64,000 nt of DNA from Pseudomonas sp. S31. Lineage in GTDB: Bacteria; Pseudomonadota; Gammaproteobacteria; Pseudomonadales; Pseudomonadaceae. This document shows positions 8,264-15,041 of this stretch, piece by piece. The stretch covers positions 1-64,000 of the forward strand of contig NZ_JACVVE010000032.1 in assembly GCF_016648105.1 (NCBI RefSeq), given 5' to 3'. Under the pieces are notes generated by a model, which saw only the letters and a list, made by a program, of their open reading frames with translations, was not told the origin of the DNA and did no database searches. Each line of letters begins with the position of its first letter. Within the stretch, counting starts at the first letter, position 1. The translations under genes and the position numbers were made by a program.

Positions 8264-9745
8264 TCAGCGCATCACAAACGGGTCGGGCATCGGCGCGGTG
8301 GACAGGTTGATCCACACGGTCTTCAGCTCGGTATAGGCGAGCACCGAGTCGATGCCGCTCTCGCGGCCGTAGCCGCTGTTCTTGAAGCCCCCGATCGGCG
8401 CCATGGCCGAGACCGCGCGGTAGGTGTTGACCCAGATGATCCCGGACCGCACGTCACGGGCCAGGCGATGGGCGCGGCCCAGGTCGCGGGTCCAGATACC
8501 GGCGGCCAGGCCGAACTGCGAGTCGTTGGCGATTTCCAGGGCCTCTTCCTCGGTCTTGAAGCGGATCACCGCAGCGACCGGGCCGAACACCTCTTCCTGC
8601 ATGATGGTCATCGAATTGCTGTCGCACTCGAACAGGGTAGGCTCGTAGAACCAACCGTCACCCTCGACTTCGGCGCGCTTGCCACCCATGTGCAGCTTGG
8701 CGCCCTCGGCCTTGGCCGCCGCGACCAGGCCTTCGACCACCGCCAGCTGTTGCGCGGTGGCCATGGGGCCCATCTCGCTGGCGTCGTCCTGTGGGTTGCC
8801 GATGCGGATGCGCTTGGCGCGGGCGATCAGGCGCTCGACGAACTCATCGAAGATCTCGTCCTGCACCAGCAGGCGCGAGCCTGCCACGCAGCTTTGCCCC
8901 GAGGCGGCGTAGATGCCTGCCACCGCGCCATTGATGGCGCTGTCCAGGTCGGCGTCGGCGAAGATGATGTTGGGCGACTTGCCGCCTAGCTCGAGCGACA
9001 GCTTGGCGAAATTCTCAGCGCTGCTGCGTACCACGTGGCGGGCAGTGGCGGCGCCGCCGGTGAAGGCGATCTTGCGTACCAGCGGGTGGCGGGTGAGGGC
9101 GGCGCCGGTGCTCGGGCCGTAGCCGGTGACGACGTTGACCACGCCCGCCGGGAAGCCGGCCTCCAGAGCCAGGCGGGCCAGTTCGAGGATGGTCGCCGAA
9201 GCGTGCTCGGAAGGCTTGAGCACGATGGTGTTGCCGGCGGCCAGGGCCGGGGCGAGTTTGATCGCGGTCAGGTACAGGGGGCTGTTCCACGGGATGATCC
9301 CGGCCACCACGCCTATCGGCTCGTGCACGGTGTAGGCGAACAGGTCTGGTTTATCCAGCGGCAGAGTGCCGCCTTCGAGCTTGTCGGCCAGGCCTGCGGT
9401 GTAATGGAAGAACTCCGGCAGGTAACCGACCTGGCCGCGGGTCTCGCGGATCAGCTTGCCGTTGTCACGGCTTTCCAGCTGCGCCAGGTGTTCCTTGTTC
9501 TCGGCGATCAGGTCACCCAGGCGACGCAGCAGTTTGCCGCGCGCGGTGGCGCTGATGCTGCGCCAGGCCTTGCTGTCGAAGGCGCGTTGGGCGGCCTGCA
9601 CGGCCAGTTCGACATCGGCTTCGTCGGCGTCGGGCAGTTGCGCCCAGGCCTGGGCAGTGGCCGGGTTGAGGCTGTCGAAGGTCTTGCCGCTCTGGGCATC
9701 GAGCCATTGGCCGTCGATGCACATCTGGAAACGAACGAGGGTCAT
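8264..9745 (-). CDS. NAD(P)-dependent aldehyde dehydrogenase
   Basis: A full-length 493-residue ALDH-superfamily protein. The catalytic Glu252 (LELGGKSPN) and Cys286 (SGQSCVAGS) are present, with PWNSPL and FTGG cofactor-site motifs. It would oxidise an aldehyde formed in the pathway to its carboxylate. Its ATG overlaps the stop codon of the upstream alpha/beta hydrolase gene by 4 bp, which indicates translational coupling, so both products probably act in one route. The aldehyde substrate cannot be deduced. Confidence 0.93.
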   Translation of the reverse strand: MTLVRFQMCIDGQWLDAQSGKTFDSLNPATAQAWAQLPDADEADVELAVQAAQRAFDSKAWRSISATARGKLLRRLGDLIAENKEHLAQLESRDNGKLIRETRGQVGYLPEFFHYTAGLADKLEGGTLPLDKPDLFAYTVHEPIGVVAGIIPWNSPLYLTAIKLAPALAAGNTIVLKPSEHASATILELARLALEAGFPAGVVNVVTGYGPSTGAALTRHPLVRKIAFTGGAATARHVVRSSAENFAKLSLELGGKSPNIIFADADLDSAINGAVAGIYAASGQSCVAGSRLLVQDEIFDEFVERLIARAKRIRIGNPQDDASEMGPMATAQQLAVVEGLVAAAKAEGAKLHMGGKRAEVEGDGWFYEPTLFECDSNSMTIMQEEVFGPVAAVIRFKTEEEALEIANDSQFGLAAGIWTRDLGRAHRLARDVRSGIIWVNTYRAVSAMAPIGGFKNSGYGRESGIDSVLAYTELKTVWINLSTAPMPDPFVMR

Positions 9746-10575
9746 GCAACAATCCCCTTGGCGGATTCGGTGAGGGTGCGGGCTTCCTTGAGGAAGTCCA
9801 GCAGCATCTTGTTGACTTCACGCGGAGCTTCGACCGGCATCATATGCCGTTGCTCGGCGAGGACCACGCTTCGCGCGCCAGGAATGCTGGCGGCCAGTTG
9901 GCGGGTCATGGCCGGGGTGGAGCCGGCGTCGAGTTCCCCGGTGGCGATCAGCGTCGGCACCTGGATGCTGCCCAGGTCGCCTGCGCGGTACATGTCCTGG
10001 GTGGCGAACAGCGAATACGTGGTGTGGTAGCCCTGCGGGTCGTTGTTCGCCAGCACCTGGCGAATCGCCGCGACCTGGGCCGGGTTGGCGGCCTTGTATT
10101 CACGGCTGAACCAGCGATCCAGTGCGGCGTCGACGTTGGCGTCGGGCCCCTGTTCAGCCGCCTGGGCGGCGCGGGCGATGACCCCGGCACTCTGCTCGGG
10201 GGTGCGGTTGAACACGCTGTTGAGCACCACCAGCGCGGCCAGGCGCTGCGGGTAGTGGAGGGCGAAGGCGCGAGCGACCAGGCCACCCATGGAGAAACCG
10301 ATCACGGTGGCCTGCTTGATCTGCAGGTGGTCGAGCAGTTCGGCGAGCTGGGCGGCGTAGCCTTCCAGGCCGGTGTCGGCAGCAGGCAGCGCGCTCTGGC
10401 CGTGGCCGAGCATGTCGTAGGCGATGACGCGGTAGTCGTTGGCCAGGCCGACGAACTGCCCGCCCCACATTTCCTTGTTCAGGCCCACGCCGTGGATCAG
10501 TACCACGGGTTGGCCATGGCCTTGGTCCAGATAGCTGGTCCCGGCCGGTGTACGTTCAGCGACAGGCTGAATCAT
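9742..10575 (-). CDS. alpha/beta-fold hydrolase (RutD-like context)
   Basis: A 277-residue alpha/beta hydrolase with oxyanion motif LIHGVG (26-31), nucleophile elbow GFSMGG (Ser95), a probable acid in TGELDAGSTP and a His in the EQRHMMP motif. The ATG ending at 10575 has an AAGGAG site 8 bases upstream. In the Rut pathway the equivalent enzyme RutD hydrolyses a carbamate or amide, and a ring-opened amide or ester is a reasonable substrate here. It lies between the PF06684 gene and the aldehyde dehydrogenase in the operon. Confidence 0.9.
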   Translation of the reverse strand: MIQPVAERTPAGTSYLDQGHGQPVVLIHGVGLNKEMWGGQFVGLANDYRVIAYDMLGHGQSALPAADTGLEGYAAQLAELLDHLQIKQATVIGFSMGGLVARAFALHYPQRLAALVVLNSVFNRTPEQSAGVIARAAQAAEQGPDANVDAALDRWFSREYKAANPAQVAAIRQVLANNDPQGYHTTYSLFATQDMYRAGDLGSIQVPTLIATGELDAGSTPAMTRQLAASIPGARSVVLAEQRHMMPVEAPREVNKMLLDFLKEARTLTESAKGIVA

Positions 10576-10640
10576 GGAGGGCGCTCCTTGAAGGTCGGGC
10601 GTGGCGCTTGCACGCAACGCCCCGGCCCGTCTGGTTGTCG

Positions 10641-11237
10641 TTATTGAGCGTTGGCTTTCTCGGCAGCCAGTTCTTCCAGGTCGATGTAGCGGTTGCCGAT
10701 GCGTGGGTGCAGGCGGCCGCCGTCGGCAGCGCCCAGGACCACGACGATCTCGTCGGCACGTGGGGCGTCTTCGATCTGCATTTCCAGGGTGATGTAGTGC
10801 GAACGCAGGCCTTCGTCGTCCTTCTGCATCATCGGGATCTGGATCGAGGTGCCCGGGCCGCCGCGTTTGTTGGTGAAGCTCAGGTAGCTCTTGGCCTGTA
10901 CCGCTTCGCGGTAGTGGTTGCCGAAGCGCAGGGTGTGGATCACCGCGGAGGCGTGCTCGATCTCGCCGTCGGCACCGACCACGGCAGCCTTGCCGTAGGC
11001 CTCAATCTTGTCGGCACCGCCGATGGCGGCAGTCAGGCGCTCGACCATCAGGGCACCCAGGTCCGAGCAGTTGGCGCGGATTTCCGGCTTCAGATCTTCA
11101 ACGAAACCGCGACCGGCCCATGGGTTCTTGATCACGACGGCCAGGCCGACCATGGTCACCGGTTTGTCGGTGGCCTTGCCGCCTTCGATGCGGGTCTCTT
11201 CGGAGTAGGTGACGATCTTGCGGATTTCGAAACTCAT
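10641..11237 (-). CDS. amino acid synthesis (PF06684/DUF1185) family protein
   Basis: A 198-residue member of the poorly characterised PF06684 family, known mainly from structural genomics, which placed it near chorismate mutase-like folds. Recognisable stretches include KNPWAGRGFVEDL and RTLRFGNHYRE-like segments. An AGGAG site lies 6 bases before the ATG at 11237. It is the first gene of an operon with the hydrolase, ALDH and flavin reductase genes, and a palindrome overlaps its promoter. RutC, a small helper in uracil breakdown, also has a chorismate mutase-like fold, so a comparable role is possible. No catalytic residues are established. Confidence 0.85.
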   Translation of the reverse strand: MSFEIRKIVTYSEETRIEGGKATDKPVTMVGLAVVIKNPWAGRGFVEDLKPEIRANCSDLGALMVERLTAAIGGADKIEAYGKAAVVGADGEIEHASAVIHTLRFGNHYREAVQAKSYLSFTNKRGGPGTSIQIPMMQKDDEGLRSHYITLEMQIEDAPRADEIVVVLGAADGGRLHPRIGNRYIDLEELAAEKANAQ

Positions 11238-11276
11238 GGGTGGCTCCTGGTGAGGGTTATCAGCTCTTGTTGTCTG

Positions 11277-11304
11277 ATGGTATACCATAATATTTGTTGC
11301 GCAA
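11277..11304 (-). promoter_or_regulatory. promoter with GntR-type operator for the PF06684 operon
   Basis: A perfect 12-bp palindrome ATGGTATACCAT lies at 11277-11288. On the minus strand a plausible -35 TTGCGC (11299-11304) and -10 TACCAT (11277-11282) are separated by 16 bp, so the palindrome covers the -10 element. The flank TGTCTG and the following AATA are repeated at the site upstream of the second flavin reductase. The form TGGTnnACCA fits known FadR-subfamily operators, so the GntR protein at 6404 is the likely ligand. Confidence 0.75.
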
Positions 11305-11365
11305 GAGGGGGGTCGAAAAATCTCTTGCTGGGGGACGAAAGGTGGGCTGATCCCCTGAATTCTCT

Positions 11366-11483
11366 GGTGTCTGTGCTGGCCTCTTCGCGGGTGAACCCGC
11401 TCCTACAGGTGCGCCGAAGCCCTGACGGTATGTGCTGTACCTGTAGGAGCGGGTTCACCCGCGAAGGGGCCAGCACAGACACC
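11366..11483. repeat. REP-like inverted pair with 45-bp arms
   Basis: Arms at 11366-11410 and 11439-11483 are complementary over 45 bases with a single mismatch. The REP core is shared with the other elements. The outer flanks are unique to this pair but complementary to one another, which makes a very stable stem next to the terminator of the monooxygenase gene. Confidence 0.87.
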
Positions 11484-11485
11484 AC

Positions 11486-11529
11486 AAAAAAGCCCGCTCA
11501 CGCAGGCCACAAGGCCCACGGGAGCGGGC
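11486..11529 (-). terminator. rho-independent terminator of the luciferase-like monooxygenase gene
   Basis: Read on the minus strand, GCCCGCTC (11522-11529) pairs with GAGCGGGC (11492-11499), with a further GGCC/GGCC inner pairing, and is followed by a run of six T (11486-11491). It lies 31 bp past the stop codon of the gene ending at 11560. Confidence 0.85.
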
Positions 11530-11559
11530 GCGTCCCGCAACGACTCAGGTAATGGGAAT

Positions 11560-12600
11560 TCAGGCGAACGCCGGCACCACTTCCTTGATGAACAGCTCGA
11601 GCGACTTCTTCTTCTCGGCGTGAGGCAGGCTGTTGTCGCACCAGAAGCTGAACTCGTCGACGCCCAGTTCCTGGTAGTACTTGATCCGCGCGATGATCTC
11701 TTCCGGCGTGCCGATCATGGTGTTCTTGCGGATGTTCTCCAACTGGAATGCCGGCACCTCGGCGAACTTCGACTCAGGGCTTGGCTCGAGGAAGCCATTG
11801 ACCGGGGTGGTCTTGTTGCCGAACCAGGCATCGAAGGTGCGGTAGAAGCGCGAGATGGCTTGGGCGCCGACCTTCCAGCCGTCGGGCTCGGCCGGGCTGT
11901 GCACGTGGGTGTGGCGCAGCACCATCAGTTGCGGGCGCGGCACGTCCGGGTTGTTGTCGCAGGCGGCCTGGAACTTGTTCTTCAGGTCCAGCACTTCTTC
12001 GTCGCCCTTCATCAACGGGGTGACCATGACGTTGCAGCCGTTGGCCACGGCGAAGTTGTGCGAGTCCGGGTCGCGCGCGGCGATCCACATCGGCGGGGTG
12101 GCGTTGAACGGTTTCGGTACGCTGGTGGAGGTCGGGAACTTGTAGACTTCGCCTTCATGGGCGTAGTCGCCTTCCCACAGTTTGCGCACCAACGGCACCA
12201 TTTCACGCAGGGCCTTGCCGCCGTCGGTGGCCGGCATGCCATTGGCCATGCGGTCGAATTCGAACTGGTAGGCGCCACGGGCCAGGCCCACTTCCATGCG
12301 ACCGTTGCTGATCACGTCGAGCAGGGCGCATTCGCCGGCGACGCGGATCGGGTTCCAGAACGGCGCGATGATGGTGCCGGCACCCAGGCGGATCTTCTCG
12401 GTGCGCGCGGCCAGGTAGGCCAGCAGCGGCATCGGGCTTGGCGAGATGGTGTATTCCATGGCGTGGTGTTCGCCGATCCACACGGTGCTGAAACCGCCGT
12501 GCTCGGCCATCAGGGTCAGTTCGGTCAGGTCTTCGAACAGCTGGCGGTGGCTGACCTGTTCATCCCAACGTTCCATGTGCACGAACAACGAAAATTTCAT
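11560..12600 (-). CDS. LLM-class (luciferase-like) flavin-dependent monooxygenase
   Basis: A 346-residue bacterial luciferase-like monooxygenase with a TIM-barrel pattern. Visible are TVWIGEHHAMEY (residues 40-51), the LGAGTIIAPFWNPIRVAGE strand and the NGRMEVGLARGAYQFEF phosphate-binding region. Such enzymes use FMNH2 and O2, need a partner flavin reductase, and two reductase genes flank it. RutA, the uracil ring-opening oxygenase, is of this class, but this protein does not look like a close RutA or SfnG match. It lies 75 bp downstream of the second flavin reductase and shares its GntR-type promoter. It is probably the committing oxygenase of the cluster. The substrate is unknown. Confidence 0.9.
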   Translation of the reverse strand: MKFSLFVHMERWDEQVSHRQLFEDLTELTLMAEHGGFSTVWIGEHHAMEYTISPSPMPLLAYLAARTEKIRLGAGTIIAPFWNPIRVAGECALLDVISNGRMEVGLARGAYQFEFDRMANGMPATDGGKALREMVPLVRKLWEGDYAHEGEVYKFPTSTSVPKPFNATPPMWIAARDPDSHNFAVANGCNVMVTPLMKGDEEVLDLKNKFQAACDNNPDVPRPQLMVLRHTHVHSPAEPDGWKVGAQAISRFYRTFDAWFGNKTTPVNGFLEPSPESKFAEVPAFQLENIRKNTMIGTPEEIIARIKYYQELGVDEFSFWCDNSLPHAEKKKSLELFIKEVVPAFA

Positions 12601-12675
12601 GGGGCATTCCTCAACGCTTGAAAGTGTCAGGCGCCGGCCAGGGCAGGCGCCAGGTGTCTCGATTCAGGATAGGCT

Positions 12676-13161
12676 TCAGGCGAAGGCCGGCAGGCTGGCC
12701 ATCTTGCCGCGGCAGTAGACCATCGGCCGTGGGGCTTCTTCAGGGACGATCAGGTTGTGCACCTTGCCGACCATGATGGCGTGGTCGCCACCTTCGTATT
12801 CGCGCCACAGTTCGCATTCGATGACGGCGGTGGCGCCGGCCAGGATGGGGTTGCCCAGCCCGCTCAAGGACCACTCGATGCCAGCGGCCTTGTCCTTGCC
12901 CTTTTTCGCGAACGCATAGGCCTGGGCCTGCTGTTCACCGGAGAGCAGGTGAATGGCGAAGCGCTTCTGCTTGATCAGCACGGGGTAGGAGTCGGAGGTG
13001 TAGTTGGGGCAGAACAGCACCAGCGGCGGGTCCATCGACAGGGAGGAAAAGGCGCTGGCGGTCAGGCCGACGACCGAGCCGTCGTCGTCCAGGGTGGTGA
13101 TGACGGTAACGCCGGACGGGAAGGAGCCCAGGACGTTCTTGTAGACGGTTGCGTCGATCAT
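12676..13161 (-). CDS. flavin reductase (RutF/HpaC-like), copy 2
   Basis: A 161-residue flavin reductase, the same length as and highly similar to the copy at 7764 (shared GSFPSGVTV, LTASAFSSLS, FAIHLLS, ECELWREYEGGDHAI). It is expected to pass reduced FMN to the luciferase-like monooxygenase encoded immediately downstream. It is the first gene of its operon, behind a promoter carrying the ATGGTATACCGT palindrome. A second copy in the same regulon suggests two oxygenation steps, dose, or recent duplication. Confidence 0.9.
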   Translation of the reverse strand: MIDATVYKNVLGSFPSGVTVITTLDDDGSVVGLTASAFSSLSMDPPLVLFCPNYTSDSYPVLIKQKRFAIHLLSGEQQAQAYAFAKKGKDKAAGIEWSLSGLGNPILAGATAVIECELWREYEGGDHAIMVGKVHNLIVPEEAPRPMVYCRGKMASLPAFA

Positions 13162-13218
13162 CTGAAAGTACCTCTAAAAGGCTGCGGTGGTCCGCGGTTT
13201 TTATCGTTGATGTGTCTG

Positions 13219-13246
13219 ATGGTATACCGTAATACCTATTTTGCAA
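13219..13246 (-). promoter_or_regulatory. promoter with GntR-type operator for flavin reductase/monooxygenase operon
   Basis: ATGGTATACCGT (13219-13230) is an imperfect palindrome, one base away from the perfect site at 11277. On the minus strand TTGCAA (13241-13246) and TACCAT (13219-13224) form a -35/-10 pair with 16-bp spacing, the same geometry as the 11277 promoter. The preceding TGTCTG is also conserved. I infer the same regulator acts on both. Confidence 0.75.
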
Positions 13247-13378
13247 GCGGAATTTTCAGCCCTGGTTTTTCACGATGAACGGCTCAACGCCGCGTAAACC
13301 GTGGGGTCGAGCGGTGAGACGGTTTGTCGCAGGGGTTGCGCGAGCAGATCAGCGGGCGTTTTTTACTGCGGATCAGTG

Positions 13379-13409
13379 TTGTCAAAAGTTTGGAATACCA
13401 TAATATGGT
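13379..13409 (+). promoter_or_regulatory. sigma-70 promoter with operator for the NCS1 permease
   Basis: TTGTCA (13379-13384) and TAATAT (13401-13406) are good -35 and -10 matches with 16-bp spacing. The -10 lies inside an inverted repeat ACCAT-AAT-ATGGT (13397-13409), which shares the ACCAT/ATGGT half-sites of the other two operators. Repression by the GntR protein would follow from promoter occlusion. Confidence 0.72.
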
Positions 13410-13478
13410 CCGCAGCTGAGAGGCCGCCTAGATGCGGTTTCCTTACAAAGATAAAAACGACCTTTCGAGCTGAATCCT

Positions 13479-14885
13479 ATGTCCCAACCGTCGTCGCAAC
13501 ACCAGTTTGTCGAGAATCACACGGTCGATTACGTTCCACCTGCCGAGCGCCATGGGAAGGCGCGCGACCTGTTCACCCTCTGGTTCAGTACCAACATCGC
13601 GCCACTGCCCATCGTCACCGGCGCCATGGTGGTCCAGGTGTTCCACCTGAACCTGTTGTGGGGGCTGATCGCAATCGTGCTGGGTCATATGATCGGGGGC
13701 GTGTTCATTGCCCTTGCCTCTGCGCAGGGACCGCAGCTGGGCATTCCGCAGATGGTCCAGAGCCGTGGCCAGTTCGGTCGCTACGGCGCCTTGCTGATCG
13801 TGTTCTTCACCGCGCTGATCTATGTCGGTTTCTTCATTTCCAACATCGTCCTGGCGGGCAAGACCATCCACGGCATCGCCCCGAGCGTGCCGATGCCGGG
13901 CGCGATCGTGATCGGTGCCCTGAGTGCGACGGCCATCGGCGTGATCGGCTACCGCTTCATCCACATCCTCAACCGCATCGGGACCTGGGTGATGGGTTCG
14001 GCGCTGCTGGCCGGCTTCATCATGATGTTCGTCCAGGCGCTGCCTGCCGACTTCTTCAGTCGCGGTGCTTTCAACCTGTCGGGCTTCATCGCCACCGTGT
14101 CGCTGGGCATCATCTGGCAGATCAGCTTCTCGCCGTACACCTCCGACTACTCGCGCTACCTGCCGCGTGAAGTGGGCATCGCCAAGCCGTTTTGGGCCAC
14201 CTACTTCGGTGCCACGCTGGGCACCATCCTGTGTTTCAGCTTCGGTGCGATCGCGGTGCTGTGCGTGCCGGAAGGCACCGACGCGATGGACGCGGTCAAG
14301 CAGGCCACCGGCTGGCTGGGTCCGATCCTGATGGTGCTGTTTCTGTTCAACATCATCAGCCACAACGCCCTCAACCTGTATGGCGCGGTGCTTTCGATCG
14401 TCACCGCGATCCAGACCTTCATCGCCGAGTGGACGCCGAGCATCAAGGTACGGGTGATCCTGGCGTCGGTCATCCTGGTGGGTTGCGCGATGGTGGCGTT
14501 GAATGCCTCGGCAGGCTTCATCGGCCAGTTCATCGGCCTGATCCTGGCACTGCTGCTGGTGTTGGTGCCGTGGGCTTCGATCAACCTGATCGACTTCTAC
14601 CTGATCAAGAAGGGCCAGTACGACATCGCATCGATCTTCCGTGCCGACGGCGGTATCTATGGCCGCTTCAACCACCACGCGATCATTGCCTATGCCTGCG
14701 GCATCCTGGTGCAGTTGCCGTTTGCCAACACGTCGCTGTATGTGGGGCCGTATTCGAACATCGTCGAAGGGGCCGACCTTTCGTGGCTGTTCGGGCTGTT
14801 GGTGACGGTGCCGCTGTACTACTGCCTGGCGACTCGCGGCAAGGCGGCGGAGAAGGTGGGGCGGGTTGTGAGCGTCAACGACTGA
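13479..14885 (+). CDS. NCS1-family permease (purine/cytosine/uracil/allantoin type)
   Basis: A 468-residue protein with about 12 membrane segments and NCS1 signatures: LFTLWFSTNIAPLPIVTGAM near residue 30, NPxxN-like residues and SFSPYTSDYSRYLP near residue 210. NCS1 permeases import nucleobases, hydantoins, allantoin, thiamine or pyridoxine-like ring compounds with a cation. It diverges from the monooxygenase operon and shares the operator motif, so it probably imports the pathway substrate. This is the main reason to suspect a nitrogen-containing ring as growth substrate. The exact substrate is not predictable by eye. Confidence 0.88.
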   Translation: MSQPSSQHQFVENHTVDYVPPAERHGKARDLFTLWFSTNIAPLPIVTGAMVVQVFHLNLLWGLIAIVLGHMIGGVFIALASAQGPQLGIPQMVQSRGQFGRYGALLIVFFTALIYVGFFISNIVLAGKTIHGIAPSVPMPGAIVIGALSATAIGVIGYRFIHILNRIGTWVMGSALLAGFIMMFVQALPADFFSRGAFNLSGFIATVSLGIIWQISFSPYTSDYSRYLPREVGIAKPFWATYFGATLGTILCFSFGAIAVLCVPEGTDAMDAVKQATGWLGPILMVLFLFNIISHNALNLYGAVLSIVTAIQTFIAEWTPSIKVRVILASVILVGCAMVALNASAGFIGQFIGLILALLLVLVPWASINLIDFYLIKKGQYDIASIFRADGGIYGRFNHHAIIAYACGILVQLPFANTSLYVGPYSNIVEGADLSWLFGLLVTVPLYYCLATRGKAAEKVGRVVSVND

Positions 14886-14906
14886 TCGATTGTTGTTGCG
14901 TTAACT

Positions 14907-15028
14907 GGGGCTGCTTTGCAGCCCTTCGCGGCACAAGGCCGCTCCTACAGGTATCGCGCAGATATCTGGGATGTGCGCGGTACCTTGTAGGAGCGGCCTT
15001 GTGCCGCGAAGGGCCGCAAAGCGGCCCC
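14907..15028. repeat. long REP-like inverted repeat between convergent genes
   Basis: Arms at 14907-14953 and 14981-15028 are complementary apart from two substitutions and one single-base indel. The core here reads GGAGCGGCC, a different subtype from the other elements. The two substitutions (GCTGC/GCAGC against GCCGC/GCGGC) keep a small hairpin within each arm intact. It lies between the convergent permease and chemoreceptor genes and can serve as a bidirectional terminator. Confidence 0.85.
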
Positions 15029-15041
15029 GCTGTTCACAAGT

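Larger units (their letters stand above)
11238..11559. other. intergenic region: promoter/operator, REP pair and terminator
   Basis: This 322-bp stretch separates the two leftward operons of the monooxygenase cluster. From left to right it holds the promoter and GntR-type operator of the PF06684 operon, a long REP inverted pair, and a rho-independent terminator for the luciferase-like gene. Each is listed separately. No credible coding sequence is seen. Confidence 0.85.
13162..13478. other. divergent intergenic region with two operator-bearing promoters
   Basis: This 317-bp region lies between the flavin reductase/monooxygenase operon (leftward) and the NCS1 permease (rightward). It holds one GntR-type operator for each direction, listed separately. 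I see no coding sequence or hairpin terminator in it. Confidence 0.8.

Noticed and set aside
11560..12600. Identification of the luciferase-like monooxygenase as SfnG, SsuD or RutA
   Set aside because: It is not near the sulfur genes and the visible motifs do not closely match any of those enzymes. Only class membership is supported.
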